From assembly GCF_033446685.1 (NCBI RefSeq), contig NZ_JAWQLY010000006.1, positions 1 to 64,000 on the forward strand: a stretch of 64,000 bases of DNA. The letters are read 5' to 3'. This DNA comes from Modicisalibacter sp033446685 (GTDB lineage: Bacteria; Pseudomonadota; Gammaproteobacteria; Pseudomonadales; Halomonadaceae). Below, in pieces: positions 34,809 through 43,398 of the stretch. The notes beneath the pieces were generated by a model. The model was not told the origin of the DNA and searched no databases. It worked only from the letters and a program-made list of their open reading frames with translations. How positions within the stretch are numbered: position 1 is the stretch's first letter; every line of letters starts with the position of its first letter. Both the position numbers and the translations under genes were made by a program.

Positions 34809-36086
34809 GTGGAACGAGCCCCTGCACGCATGACTCGCCTCGATGGCCCCGCAGCGACCGCGGACGACGCGTTCCCGACACAGGAGAACGACGCCGGCCA
34901 GTTGAGCGACAAGGAACTCGCCCGGCTGGGCCCGGCGATCGACGACACCCTCGCCCGCGGCCTGAGCTGGTTGCGGTTCAGCCCCGCGCTGGAAACCCTG
35001 TTCGAGCTCGAGACCAGCGCCGCGCGCGCCCGTCAATTGATCATGGGCGGTTGGCTGGCGGTGATTCTCTACAATGCCTTCCTGTTCACCGACTACCTGA
35101 TGCTGCCGGACATCTTCGAGACCGCCGCGCTGATCCGGGTCGCGGTGATCACGCCATTGACGCTGCTGTTCATGGCGGCGCTTAAATGGGGAGTCAGGCC
35201 GCTTACCCGCGAGGCCCTGGAAGCACTAATCATCCTCGTCTCGGCGTCGAGTCTGATCGTGCTGCTGTCGCTCAGCGAAGCGCCCTCCTCGACGTACTAT
35301 CACAGCGGCCTGGCGCTGTTCATCATCTACGGCAACGTCGTCGTTAGGTTGCGCTTCTGGTATGCCCTGGCCACCTCGCTGGCGATCGTGGCCCTCTACA
35401 CGGCGGTGCCTGGCTCGGTGGTGAACTTTCCGCCCAACGTACGCCTGGTCAACGTGATTACCGTCGGTTCCTGCGCCGCGTTCACGCTATTCGCCAACTA
35501 CGCGCTCGAATACGACCTGCGGCGCAGCTACCTGGATAGCCTGTGTGAGCGGGTACGACGTGCCAAGCTCTCGGTCAGCAATCGCGAACTGACCCGTCTC
35601 TCGCACTCCGACCCGCTGACCGGCATCGCCAACCGCCGCGAGCTCGACCGATACCTGAGAGACCTGCAACAGTCGCCGCAGTACCCGGCCGTTGCCGCGA
35701 TCGCCTTCGATATCGATTATTTCAAGGCCTACAACGACCTCTACGGCCACCCCGCCGGGGATCACTGCCTGGCCCAGGTGGCGTTGATTCTCCACGGACG
35801 GCTGGCGCGCAACATCGATCTGGTGGCACGCACCGGCGGCGAGGAATTCGTCGTGCTGCTGCCCGGCGCCAGCCAGACGGCCGCGCTGGTAATTGCCGAT
35901 GGCCTGCGCCAGGCGATCGAGGACGCCGCGATCCCTCATGCGGCCTCGCCGGTAGCCTCGGTGGTCACCCTGAGCGCCGGGGTCGCCCAGGGTTCGTTCA
36001 AGAATGCGCCCCATGCGGTGCTGGCCGGCGCCGATGCCGCGCTCTATCGGGCCAAGCTGGCCGGGCGCAACCGCACCAGCGACTGA
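34809..36086 (+). CDS. membrane-bound diguanylate cyclase (GGDEF)
   Basis: The N-terminal half has about six membrane helices (residues about 75-240) in a MASE-like sensor with no obvious ligand site. The C-terminal GGDEF domain has SDPLTGIANRRELD, FDIDYFKAYNDLYGH, an intact active loop RTGGEEF (about 341-347) and an RNID inhibitory I-site (334-337) five residues before it. It should make c-di-GMP from two GTP and be feedback-inhibited. The listed GTG start (34809) gives 425 residues; an ATG at 34830 is equally plausible. Its product could feed BcsA and BcsE, but no linkage is shown by position. Confidence 0.92.
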   Translation: MERAPARMTRLDGPAATADDAFPTQENDAGQLSDKELARLGPAIDDTLARGLSWLRFSPALETLFELETSAARARQLIMGGWLAVILYNAFLFTDYLMLPDIFETAALIRVAVITPLTLLFMAALKWGVRPLTREALEALIILVSASSLIVLLSLSEAPSSTYYHSGLALFIIYGNVVVRLRFWYALATSLAIVALYTAVPGSVVNFPPNVRLVNVITVGSCAAFTLFANYALEYDLRRSYLDSLCERVRRAKLSVSNRELTRLSHSDPLTGIANRRELDRYLRDLQQSPQYPAVAAIAFDIDYFKAYNDLYGHPAGDHCLAQVALILHGRLARNIDLVARTGGEEFVVLLPGASQTAALVIADGLRQAIEDAAIPHAASPVASVVTLSAGVAQGSFKNAPHAVLAGADAALYRAKLAGRNRTSD

Positions 36087-36117
36087 CCGGACGACCGGCC
36101 TCGTCGAACCGGCGCGC

Positions 36118-36621
36118 TTAGCTCTGCTCGCCAGCGTCCAAGGGCTTGTACATCACCAGGGCGTCGACGAAGCCATGGCGGGGATGCCTAAAGGCGCCGG
36201 GCAGACGACCGGCCTCGGCGAAGCCATGGCGCTGCCACAGCCGAATCGCGCCTTCGTTGGTGGCGACCACCAGGTTGTACTGCATCGCCCGGAAGCCGAG
36301 TTCACGCGCCCGGCGCTGGGAGTGCTCGCACAGTTGCCCGGCGATGCCCCGCCCGCGGGCGTGTTCGGCGACGACGTAGCCGCAGTTGCAGACATGCTCG
36401 CCCTGCCCGGGCTGGTTGGCCTTGATGTAATAGCTGCCCAGCACCGTCGCCCCCTCGACGGCGACGAAGGTCGCCGCCGGCGCCTCGATCCACTGCGTCC
36501 GCGCTGACTCCTCGTCGATGTCGGTCGGGTAGGCGTAGGTCTCGCCGGCGCGAAAGACCGGCTCGAGGATCGACCAGACGCCCGCCCAGTCGTCCGGCTC
36601 ATAGTGACGAATCGTGATCAT
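36118..36621 (-). CDS. GNAT-family N-acetyltransferase
   Basis: The 167-residue protein carries the GNAT core: TIRHYEPDDWAGVW at the N-terminus, strands ending in VLGSYYIKAN, the acetyl-CoA loop HARGRGIAGQLCEHS (about 86-100), and NEGAIRLWQRHGFAEAGRLPG. The substrate is not evident. The gene converges on the diguanylate cyclase and is divergent from rhlE. Confidence 0.87.
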   Translation of the reverse strand: MITIRHYEPDDWAGVWSILEPVFRAGETYAYPTDIDEESARTQWIEAPAATFVAVEGATVLGSYYIKANQPGQGEHVCNCGYVVAEHARGRGIAGQLCEHSQRRARELGFRAMQYNLVVATNEGAIRLWQRHGFAEAGRLPGAFRHPRHGFVDALVMYKPLDAGEQS

Positions 36622-36836
36622 GATCTCCTTCCCGCTTCGGGTACGGCCTAACGCCGTGACGAGACATTACTTAGGCCAATATGCGCCGCTCATGCAACTC
36701 GCCGAGGCCGGCCACTCGTGCGGCTATCCAGCCCAGGCCCTTCCACCTTGGTAGCACACGGAGGACTTATCCGTTAAGCTGCAGACCCGCTGCCCCGCCG
36801 GTTTCCGGCCCCATCCCGCAGCCACCGAGAGAATTC

Positions 36837-38159
36837 ATGAGCTTTGCTTCCCTGGGACTCTGTGCCCCGTTGATGACCGCCGTGGCCGAACAGGGCTACG
36901 ACACGCCTTCGCCGATCCAGGCCAAGGCGATCCCCGCCGTGCTCGAAGGGCGCGACGTGATGGCCGCCGCCCAGACCGGCACCGGCAAGACCGCCGGTTT
37001 CACCCTGCCGCTGCTCGAACGGCTCAAGGACGGCGAACGCGCCCGCCCGCGCCAGGTTCGCGCGCTGGTGCTCACCCCGACCCGCGAGCTGGCCGCTCAG
37101 GTCGGCGAAAGCGTCGCCACCTACGGCAAGCACCTGCCGCTCAGTTCGGCGGTGATCTTCGGCGGGGTCAAGGCCAACCCGCAGATCGACGCGCTGCGCC
37201 GCGGCGTCGACGTACTGGTCGCCACCCCCGGCCGGCTGCTCGACCTGTTCGGCCAGAAGGCGGTATCGTTCGACCAGCTCGAAGTGCTGATCCTCGATGA
37301 AGCCGACCGCATGCTCGACATGGGCTTCATCCACGATATCCGCAAGATCCTCAAGGTGTTGCCCGCCAAGCGTCAGACCTTGATGTTCTCGGCGACCTTC
37401 TCCAACGAGATCCGCCAGCTCGCCAAGGGCCTGGTCAACGACCCGGTGGAGATCTCGGTGACCCCGCGCAACGCCGCGGCCACCACCGTGACACAGTGGG
37501 TCTGCCCGGTGGACAAGAAGCGCAAGCCGGCGCTGCTCAGCCACCTGATCCAGGAGCGCGAGTGGCACCAGGTGCTGGTCTTCACCCGCACCAAGCACGG
37601 CGCCAACAAGCTGACCCGCTACCTGGAGGGCGCCGGCATCGAGGCCGCGGCAATCCACGGCAACAAGAGCCAGAACGCCCGTACCAAGGCGCTCAGCGGT
37701 TTCAAGTCGGGCGAGATCCGGGTGCTGGTCGCCACCGATATCGCCGCTCGCGGGCTGGATATCGATCAGTTGCCCCAGGTGGTCAACTTCGAGCTGCCCA
37801 ACGTCGCCGAGGACTACGTGCACCGCATCGGGCGCACCGGGCGTGCCGGCGCCAGCGGTCAGGCCGTGTCGCTGGTCTCGAGCGACGAAAGCAAGGAACT
37901 CGCCGGCATCGAGCGGCTGATCAAGCAGAGCCTGACCCGCACGCCGATCGCCGGCTTCGAGCCGGGCCAGCCGGGCAGCGCGGCGGACGAACCGGCCGAG
38001 GACGAGCGTCCACGCCAGCCGCGCAACGATAATGCCCGTCGCGGCACCCGCAAGCCCGCCGGCCAATCGCGCGGCTCTTCCGATAAGCCGGCCGGCGAAC
38101 GTCCACGCCGGCGGCGCGGCGGACGCGGCCGTGGGCGCCGCGCCAACCAGGGCGAGTGA
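36837..38159 (+). CDS. rhlE: DEAD-box ATP-dependent RNA helicase RhlE
   Basis: From the ATG at 36837 the protein has 440 residues, opening MSFASLGLCAPLMTAVAEQGY in RhlE fashion. Helicase motifs are all present: Q-motif PSPIQ, AQTGTGKT, PTRELAAQ, TPGRLLD, DEAD, SAT, ATDIAARGLDID and HRIGRTGRAG. The last roughly 80 residues are a basic, Arg/Gly-rich tail (GERPRRRRGGRGRGRR) that binds RNA non-specifically. RhlE homologues act in ribosome maturation and RNA decay, often at low temperature. The open frame before 36837 lacks homology. Confidence 0.95.
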   Translation: MSFASLGLCAPLMTAVAEQGYDTPSPIQAKAIPAVLEGRDVMAAAQTGTGKTAGFTLPLLERLKDGERARPRQVRALVLTPTRELAAQVGESVATYGKHLPLSSAVIFGGVKANPQIDALRRGVDVLVATPGRLLDLFGQKAVSFDQLEVLILDEADRMLDMGFIHDIRKILKVLPAKRQTLMFSATFSNEIRQLAKGLVNDPVEISVTPRNAAATTVTQWVCPVDKKRKPALLSHLIQEREWHQVLVFTRTKHGANKLTRYLEGAGIEAAAIHGNKSQNARTKALSGFKSGEIRVLVATDIAARGLDIDQLPQVVNFELPNVAEDYVHRIGRTGRAGASGQAVSLVSSDESKELAGIERLIKQSLTRTPIAGFEPGQPGSAADEPAEDERPRQPRNDNARRGTRKPAGQSRGSSDKPAGERPRRRRGGRGRGRRANQGE

Positions 38160-38185
38160 GCTGATTCAGCCGCCGGTAATCCGGG

Positions 38186-38557
38186 TCAACGCCAGACGTT
38201 GACCGCCGGCGCGCTGGCGAAGTCCGAGCGCTGCGGCCCGACGATGCAGAAGCGATGCCCGGTGGGTGCCTGCATCACCACCCACCGGGCCAGCCTTTCC
38301 ACCACGCTGGCGCCCAGCGCCTGCATGCGCGCCACCTCGGCCTCGATGTCGTCACTCTCGATGTCCAGATGCACCCGGCTCGGGTGGCTGACCTGCTGGA
38401 TAAGTATCTGCGGCTGGTCGGCGGGGGTGTCCAGCCTTGTATAGCGGCCGTCGGTCTCGGCGATCTCGTAACCCAGCGCCTGGGACCAGAAGTAGGCCGC
38501 TTCGTTGACGTCGTTCTGACCGTCGACGACCAGACACGCCAATCGGCTCTTGTGCAT
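38186..38557 (-). CDS. VOC (glyoxalase/bleomycin-resistance)-fold protein
   Basis: This 123-residue protein has one or two beta-alpha-beta-beta-beta modules of the VOC fold: SRLACLVVDGQN at the start, AAYFWSQALGYEI, HLDIESDDIEAEVARMQALGA and a C-terminal GHRFCIVGPQR. It resembles glyoxalase-like domain proteins of unknown substrate. I took the ATG at 38557, with GGAG ten bases upstream; an ATG ten codons further up (38587) is possible. It converges on rhlE. Confidence 0.82.
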   Translation of the reverse strand: MHKSRLACLVVDGQNDVNEAAYFWSQALGYEIAETDGRYTRLDTPADQPQILIQQVSHPSRVHLDIESDDIEAEVARMQALGASVVERLARWVVMQAPTGHRFCIVGPQRSDFASAPAVNVWR

Positions 38558-38621
38558 GACAGCGCTCTCCATCGCGGGGGTACTCATCACTATAGCGCCC
38601 CCCTGCCAAAACCTTGCTTGC

Positions 38622-39302
38622 TCAGTCGTCGTTGGAGGCCGGTGGCTGGCAACAGCCACGGGCGACACCGTGCGACAGCCGGATATGATCGTCGAGCAGC
38701 GCCCGCGCGGCGCCAATGTCGCGGCTCAGTGCCAGCTCGACCAGTTCGCCATGTTGACGGTCGAGCATCTCGCGCACCGCCGGATTGGGCGGCGCCAGAC
38801 GTCGGTAGCGATCGAACTGATCATGTAACTGCTCGATGAAGCGCAGCAGCCAGTGCGAACCGCACGAAGCCAGCAGCGCCCGGTGAAAGCGCAGGTGCGC
38901 CTGCTCCCACTCTTCCACCCGCTCGGGGTGCTCGTCGGCGCGACGCAGGCGATGGTGCGCCGCCAACAGCTGTGACTCCCACTCCGGATCGCCCGCCTGA
39001 AACGCCTGGGTCAGCGCCATGCATTCGAGCTGTGCGCGCAGCCCGGCGATGTCGTCGAGCTCCTCGAGGCGCATCGCCGGCACCCGGAATCCACGCTGGT
39101 TGACCTGCTCGAGCAGGCCATAGGCCGCCAACCGGTTGAGCGCTTCGCGCAGCGGGCTGAGCCCGACCCGGTAATGGTCCTTCAAGGCGCTGATGGCGAG
39201 CTTCTCCCCCGCCGCAAAACGCCCGCGGATCAAGTCCTGCTTGAGCGTCTCGAAGATTCGACTCGAGGCCATGTCGCGACTGGGGGATGGCGATGCGGTC
39301 AT
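38622..39302 (-). CDS. GntR/FadR-family transcriptional regulator (FCD domain)
   Basis: From the ATG at 39302 the product is 226 residues: a winged helix (SRIFETLKQDLIRGRFAAGE, then LSPLREALNRLAAYGLLEQ and NQRGFRVP) and an all-helical FCD ligand domain (RFHRALLASCGSHWLLRF, with the metal-binding Asp/His pattern). It resembles CsiR, the repressor of glutarate metabolism genes. It diverges from the ggt-like operon across a 227-bp control region and is its probable regulator. The longer open frame to 39494 covers promoter-like DNA and was not used. Confidence 0.88.
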   Translation of the reverse strand: MTASPSPSRDMASSRIFETLKQDLIRGRFAAGEKLAISALKDHYRVGLSPLREALNRLAAYGLLEQVNQRGFRVPAMRLEELDDIAGLRAQLECMALTQAFQAGDPEWESQLLAAHHRLRRADEHPERVEEWEQAHLRFHRALLASCGSHWLLRFIEQLHDQFDRYRRLAPPNPAVREMLDRQHGELVELALSRDIGAARALLDDHIRLSHGVARGCCQPPASNDD

Positions 39303-39473
39303 GGCGTGATTCCCATACAGGTTGTCAAAGTTGGCGACGATTGGCGGTTTCGACGCGCGATCTCGATGTGGTGCCCCAGCGCGGCTGAGTCGCATGACGA
39401 ACGCTGCGCGACGAGAACGCGAGACGAATCCCGTGTTGACGTTAGCCAAGTCGCGCGCCATAGTCATCTCAAG

Positions 39474-39485
39474 AAAATCGATTTT
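39474..39485. promoter_or_regulatory. AAAATCGATTTT palindrome, candidate GntR operator
   Basis: This perfect 12-bp inverted repeat lies 45 bp before the hydrolase ATG in an AT-rich patch (39470-39515). Related half-sites AACGATTT and AATCGATCGG follow within 35 bp. TTTATAAC at about 39500-39507 could be the -10 region, so a bound regulator would block the promoter. Assignment to the divergent GntR protein is inference. Confidence 0.4.
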
Positions 39486-39529
39486 TTTATTCAAAACGAT
39501 TTATAACACAACAATCGATCGGAGACGGC

Positions 39530-41164
39530 ATGTTGACGCCCTTTTCCCAGGCAACGCCCTACGCCTCCCAGCGCAGCGCCACCTACGCCAAGCACGGCAT
39601 GGTCGCCGCTTCCCAGCCCCAGGCCAGCCAGATCGGTCGCGACATCCTCGCCCAGGGTGGCAACGCGGTGGACGCCGCGATCGCCACCGCCGCGGCGCTC
39701 ACCGTGGTCGAGCCCACCGGCTGCGGGATCGGCGGCGACGCCTTCGCGCTGGTCTGGATCGCCGACGACAAGACCGGCAACGGCAAGCTGCACGGTCTCA
39801 ACGCCAGCGGCACCGCCCCCGCCACGCTGACTCCGCAGGCGGTCGCCGAAGCCGGCTTCGAGGCCATGCCGCTGTACGGCTGGACGCCGGTCACCGTGCC
39901 CGGCATCCCCGCGGCGTGGGCCGAGCTGTCGCGGCGCTTCGGCAAGCTCGACTTCCAGACGCTGCTCGCTCCGGCGATCCGCCTGGCCCGCGAGGGCTTC
40001 CCGGTCTCGCCGGTGATCGCCAGCCTCTGGCAGCGCGCCGAAACGACCTTCCGCGAACATCTCAGCGACGCCGCCACCGCCGGCTGGTTCGAGGCGTTCA
40101 CGCCGACCGGGCGCGCCCCGCGCGCCGGCGAGTGGCACCGCTGCGAGGCGCAGGCGCAAACCCTGGAAGCGATCGCCGAAAGCCGCAGCGAAAGCTTCTA
40201 TCGCGGCGAGCTGGCCGAGCGCATCGACGCCTTCTCGCGGGAGACCGGCGGTTATCTGCGCGCGGCGGACCTCGCCGGCTACCAGCCGGAGTGGGTCGAG
40301 CCGATCGCCACCGACTACCGCGGCCACCGGGTCTGGGAGATTCCGCCCAACGGCCAGGGGTTGGTCGCGCTGATGGCGCTGCGCATCCTCGAGGGTTTCG
40401 AGATCGACAACCGCGACAATCCCGAGGTGCTGCACCGCCAGCTCGAGGCGATGAAGCTGGCGTTCATCGATGGCCAGACCCACATCACCCAGCCCGAGCA
40501 CATGACCCACAGCGTCGAGGCGCTGCTCGGCGACGCCTACACCCGCGAGCGTCGCGCGCTGATCGGCGAACGCGCGCTCGAGCCGGAGCCGGGCACCCCG
40601 CAGGCCGGCGGCACCGTCTACCTGGCGACCGCCGACGGCGACGGTAACATGGTCTCGTTCATCCAGAGCAACTATCACGGTTTCGGCTCCGGCGTGGTGG
40701 TACCGGGCACCGGCATCGCGATGCAGAACCGCGGCCACGACTTCAGCCTCGACCCGAGCCACGACAACGTCCTGGCCCCGGGCAAGAAGACCTTCCACAC
40801 CATCATCCCGGGCTTTCTGACCCGCGACGACGGCACGCCGCTCGGGCCGTTCGGCGTGATGGGCGGTTACATGCAGCCCCAGGGTCACGTTCAGGTGGTC
40901 ATGAACCTGGTCGACTTCGGCCTCAATCCACAGGCCGCGCTCGACGCACCGCGCTGGCAGTGGATGGGCGGCAAGCGCATCGGCATCGAGCACGGCTATC
41001 CGGCGGCGCTGGTGCGGGCGATGGCCGAGCGCGGCCACGACATGCGCGTCGATCACGACCCGCGCGGGTTCGGTCGCGGGCAGATGATCATCCGCGACCC
41101 CGAGAGCGGCATCTATTGCGGCGGCACCGAGCCGCGCACCGACTCCAGCATCGCGGTGCTGTGA
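39530..41164 (+). CDS. cytoplasmic gamma-glutamyltransferase-fold Ntn hydrolase, substrate unknown
   Basis: The 544 residues belong to the GGT (PF01019) family throughout: GGNAVDAAIATAAALTVVEP, GCGIGGDAFALVW, PPNGQGLVALMALRILE and AGGTVYLATADGDGN. Thr362 in the last is the expected autoprocessing nucleophile. No signal peptide is present, unlike classic periplasmic GGT. The residues that hold the glutamyl group in E. coli GGT are replaced: the RExAP arginine motif reads NASGTAP (about 91-97), and the LSSMSPT serine pair reads KTFHTIIP (about 421-428). Glutathione is therefore doubtful; an amidase role such as that of oxamate amidohydrolase (a GGT-fold enzyme) is as likely. It is first in an operon with two CHR genes, 2 bp upstream of the first. 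Confidence 0.85.
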   Translation: MLTPFSQATPYASQRSATYAKHGMVAASQPQASQIGRDILAQGGNAVDAAIATAAALTVVEPTGCGIGGDAFALVWIADDKTGNGKLHGLNASGTAPATLTPQAVAEAGFEAMPLYGWTPVTVPGIPAAWAELSRRFGKLDFQTLLAPAIRLAREGFPVSPVIASLWQRAETTFREHLSDAATAGWFEAFTPTGRAPRAGEWHRCEAQAQTLEAIAESRSESFYRGELAERIDAFSRETGGYLRAADLAGYQPEWVEPIATDYRGHRVWEIPPNGQGLVALMALRILEGFEIDNRDNPEVLHRQLEAMKLAFIDGQTHITQPEHMTHSVEALLGDAYTRERRALIGERALEPEPGTPQAGGTVYLATADGDGNMVSFIQSNYHGFGSGVVVPGTGIAMQNRGHDFSLDPSHDNVLAPGKKTFHTIIPGFLTRDDGTPLGPFGVMGGYMQPQGHVQVVMNLVDFGLNPQAALDAPRWQWMGGKRIGIEHGYPAALVRAMAERGHDMRVDHDPRGFGRGQMIIRDPESGIYCGGTEPRTDSSIAVL

Positions 41165-41166
41165 TC

Positions 41167-41733
41167 ATGCTGCGTACCCAGACCCAGCTGTTCCTGGCCT
41201 TCCTGCGCATCGGCCTGTTCGGCTTCGGCGGCGGTCCGTCGATGATCCCGCTGGTCCATCAGGAAGTGGTCAAGCGTCACGCCTGGATGGACGACGAGGC
41301 GTTCGCCGACGTGCTGGCGATCGGCAATACCCTGCCCGGGCCGATCGCCACCAAGATGGCCGGCTATATCGGCTACCGGGTCGGCGGCGTTGCCGGCGCG
41401 CTCACTGCGGTGATCGCGGTGATCGTCCCAGTGATCGTGGCGATGATCGCGCTGCTCGGCCTCTACGCCCGCCATGGCGACCAGCGCTGGGTGCAGGGCA
41501 TGGGCCAGGGCGTGGTGCCGGTGGTGATGGTGATGATGGCCAAGCTGACCTGGGACTTCTTCGCCAAGTCGCGAGCCAGCCTCGGCTGGCTGCTGACATT
41601 GGTCATGGGCGCCGTCGCCGGTGGGCTGATCTATTGGCTCGACGTGCATCCGGGGCTGGTGATCGGGGCGATCCTGATCGCCGCGCTGCTGCGCCCCGAG
41701 CCGCGCCGCACGGCCAGCGAGGCGAGCAAATGA
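41167..41733 (+). CDS. CHR-family transporter, N-terminal-type half (chromate transporter family)
   Basis: This membrane protein of 188 residues has the single CHR domain: FLRIGLFGFGGGPSMIPL at the N-terminus, GNTLPGPIATKMAGYIGYRVGG, and about five to six helices. Short CHR proteins work as pairs of different halves in other bacteria, as in Bacillus. The ATG at 41167 starts 2 bp after the hydrolase stop, and the stop overlaps the next CHR gene (ATGA). The family name comes from chromate efflux, but many members have no known link to chromate. Position in a catabolic operon argues for an organic or inorganic anion related to the hydrolase. Confidence 0.85.
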   Translation: MLRTQTQLFLAFLRIGLFGFGGGPSMIPLVHQEVVKRHAWMDDEAFADVLAIGNTLPGPIATKMAGYIGYRVGGVAGALTAVIAVIVPVIVAMIALLGLYARHGDQRWVQGMGQGVVPVVMVMMAKLTWDFFAKSRASLGWLLTLVMGAVAGGLIYWLDVHPGLVIGAILIAALLRPEPRRTASEASK

Positions 41734-42260
41734 TCTACTGGCAGCTGTTCCTGGCGTTCTTCATTCCCAACATCGTCGGCTACGGCGGCGGCCCGGCGAT
41801 CATCCCGCTGATCGAGAACGAGGTGGTCGGTCGCTACGGCTGGATGAGCTCGCAAGCCTTCGCCGAGACCCTGGCGCTGGGCAACGCCCTGCCCAGCCCG
41901 ATCGCCACCAAAATGGCCGGCTATATCGGTTACGACGTCGCCGGCGTGCCGGGGTCGCTGATCGCCACCTTCGCCACCGTCGCGCCGTCGCTGCTGCTGA
42001 TGCTGATCGCGCTGGGCACGCTGTACCGCTATCGCGAGTCGGTCAAGGTCAAGTCGATGAGCCAGTGGGTACGCCCGGTGGTGATGACGCTGATGGCCTA
42101 TCTGACCTGGCGCTTTTTCGACGAAGGGCTGGCGGCGGCCGGTGCCGTGCACACCGCGATCATCGGTGGCGTCGCCGCGGTACTGCTTCTGGCGACCCGG
42201 GTGCACCCGGCGTTCGTCGTGTGTTTCGGGCTCGGCTACGGCGCCCTGCTACTCGGCTAG
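41730..42260 (+). CDS. CHR-family transporter, C-terminal-type half
   Basis: The second half-size CHR protein (176 residues) is similar to its neighbour but clearly diverged: FLAFFIPNIVGYGGGPAIIPL and GNALPSPIATKMAGYIGYDVAG. The two probably form a heterodimer of opposite membrane topology, as shown for paired short CHR proteins. The ATG overlaps the preceding stop by 4 bp, which helps equal synthesis of both subunits. Confidence 0.85.
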   Translation: MIYWQLFLAFFIPNIVGYGGGPAIIPLIENEVVGRYGWMSSQAFAETLALGNALPSPIATKMAGYIGYDVAGVPGSLIATFATVAPSLLLMLIALGTLYRYRESVKVKSMSQWVRPVVMTLMAYLTWRFFDEGLAAAGAVHTAIIGGVAAVLLLATRVHPAFVVCFGLGYGALLLG

Positions 42261-42318
42261 CGGGCGACCGGGACCTGCCCGTTCGCGGTTCGGCGGTGCG
42301 CCGCACGAATCCAGCAAG

Positions 42319-42332
42319 GGCCCCGAGGGGCC
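42319..42332 (+). promoter_or_regulatory. GGCCCC...GGGGCC hairpin ahead of tctC
   Basis: The sequence GGCCCCGAGGGGCC can close a short GC-only hairpin 50 bp upstream of the tctC ATG and 60 bp after the CHR gene. There is no T run. It resembles the hairpin ahead of the second binding-protein gene at 45486, so it may set mRNA processing or stability rather than end transcription. Confidence 0.4.
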
Positions 42333-42381
42333 AATAGCAACTCAACGAGCCACAACGATGACCTACAAGGACAACACAGCC

Positions 42382-43398
42382 ATGTCATTTGCTCCCCAGC
42401 AGTGCACTTCCCAGGACCGGACTCGGTCCGTCCGTTCCACACGCCTCAAGCTGGCCATCGGCGGCCTGGTGCTGGGCACCGCGCTCGGCGCCAGCGCCGC
42501 GACGCTGGCCCAATCCGAGGCCTACCCCGACAAGCCGGTGGAATTCATCGTGCCCTGGTCGCCGGGTGGCGGCAGCGACACCCTGATGCGACTGATCTCC
42601 AATCATGCCGAGGAGTATCTGGGCCAGCCGATGCCGGTGATCAACATGCCCGGGGTCAGCGGCACCACCGGCCTCAAGGAGCTTTCCAAGCGCGATCCCG
42701 ACGGCTACACGGTGGGGCAGGTCCACGAAGGCCTGCTGGTCGCTCACCACACCGGGCTCACGCCCCTGAACTGGGACGACTTCGAGCCGGTGGCGGCGGT
42801 CACCCAGTCGCCCCAGTACCTGACCGTCAACGCCGACAGCCCTTACACCACCTACGAAGAGTTCGTCGATTACGCCAAGGCGCACCCCGGCGAGATCCGC
42901 TTCGGCGTCACCCTGGGCGGAGTCCCCCATATCCATGCCGCGATGATGGAAGAGGCCGAGGGGCTTGAGTTCCGCTACGTGGGCTTCGAGGGTACCGGAT
43001 CGCGCATTCGCGCCCTGGTGGGCGGCCACATCGATGCCGCCATCGGCGACGTATCCTCGAGCGGCGAGTTCGTCAAGAACGGCGACCTGCGATTCCTGGC
43101 CGTGGGCAGCGAGGAGCGCCAGGCGGAGACTCCGGACGTGCCGACATTCGCGGAACTCGACCATCCCGAGCTCAAGCTCAACATCGTGCGCGGCCTGATG
43201 GCGCCCAAGGGCACCCCCGAGGACAAGATCGCGGTACTCGCCGACGCCATACAGGCGCTCTCCAAGGATGAGGATTTCATCCAGGAAGTCCATAACGCCG
43301 GCGCCAAGGTGCATTTCGAAGGGCCCGAGGCGTTCACCGACTACCTCGAAACCACCGACGAGACCATCGAGCGGCTGTCAGGGAAACTGGCCAAATGA
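42382..43398 (+). CDS. tctC: tripartite tricarboxylate transporter binding protein (TctC/Bug family)
   Basis: This is the periplasmic solute-binding component of a TTT transporter. From the ATG at 42382 (AAGGAC upstream) the product has 338 residues with a long signal peptide (LKLAIGGLVLGTALGASAATLA). The Bug-family opening YPDKPVEFIVPWSPGGGSDTL is clear, as is GVSGTTGLKEL. Bug proteins bind carboxylates through conserved backbone loops, so the ligand cannot be named. An ATG eight codons upstream (42358) lacks a ribosome site. The stop overlaps the tctB start. Confidence 0.93.
   Translation: MSFAPQQCTSQDRTRSVRSTRLKLAIGGLVLGTALGASAATLAQSEAYPDKPVEFIVPWSPGGGSDTLMRLISNHAEEYLGQPMPVINMPGVSGTTGLKELSKRDPDGYTVGQVHEGLLVAHHTGLTPLNWDDFEPVAAVTQSPQYLTVNADSPYTTYEEFVDYAKAHPGEIRFGVTLGGVPHIHAAMMEEAEGLEFRYVGFEGTGSRIRALVGGHIDAAIGDVSSSGEFVKNGDLRFLAVGSEERQAETPDVPTFAELDHPELKLNIVRGLMAPKGTPEDKIAVLADAIQALSKDEDFIQEVHNAGAKVHFEGPEAFTDYLETTDETIERLSGKLAK

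Noticed and set aside
39530..41164. Classic gamma-glutamyltransferase of glutathione breakdown
   Set aside because: There is no signal peptide, and the arginine and serine motifs that bind the glutamyl group are replaced.
41167..42260. Chromate resistance locus
   Set aside because: Only the family name supports it; the operon context is metabolic and has no chromate-linked partner.
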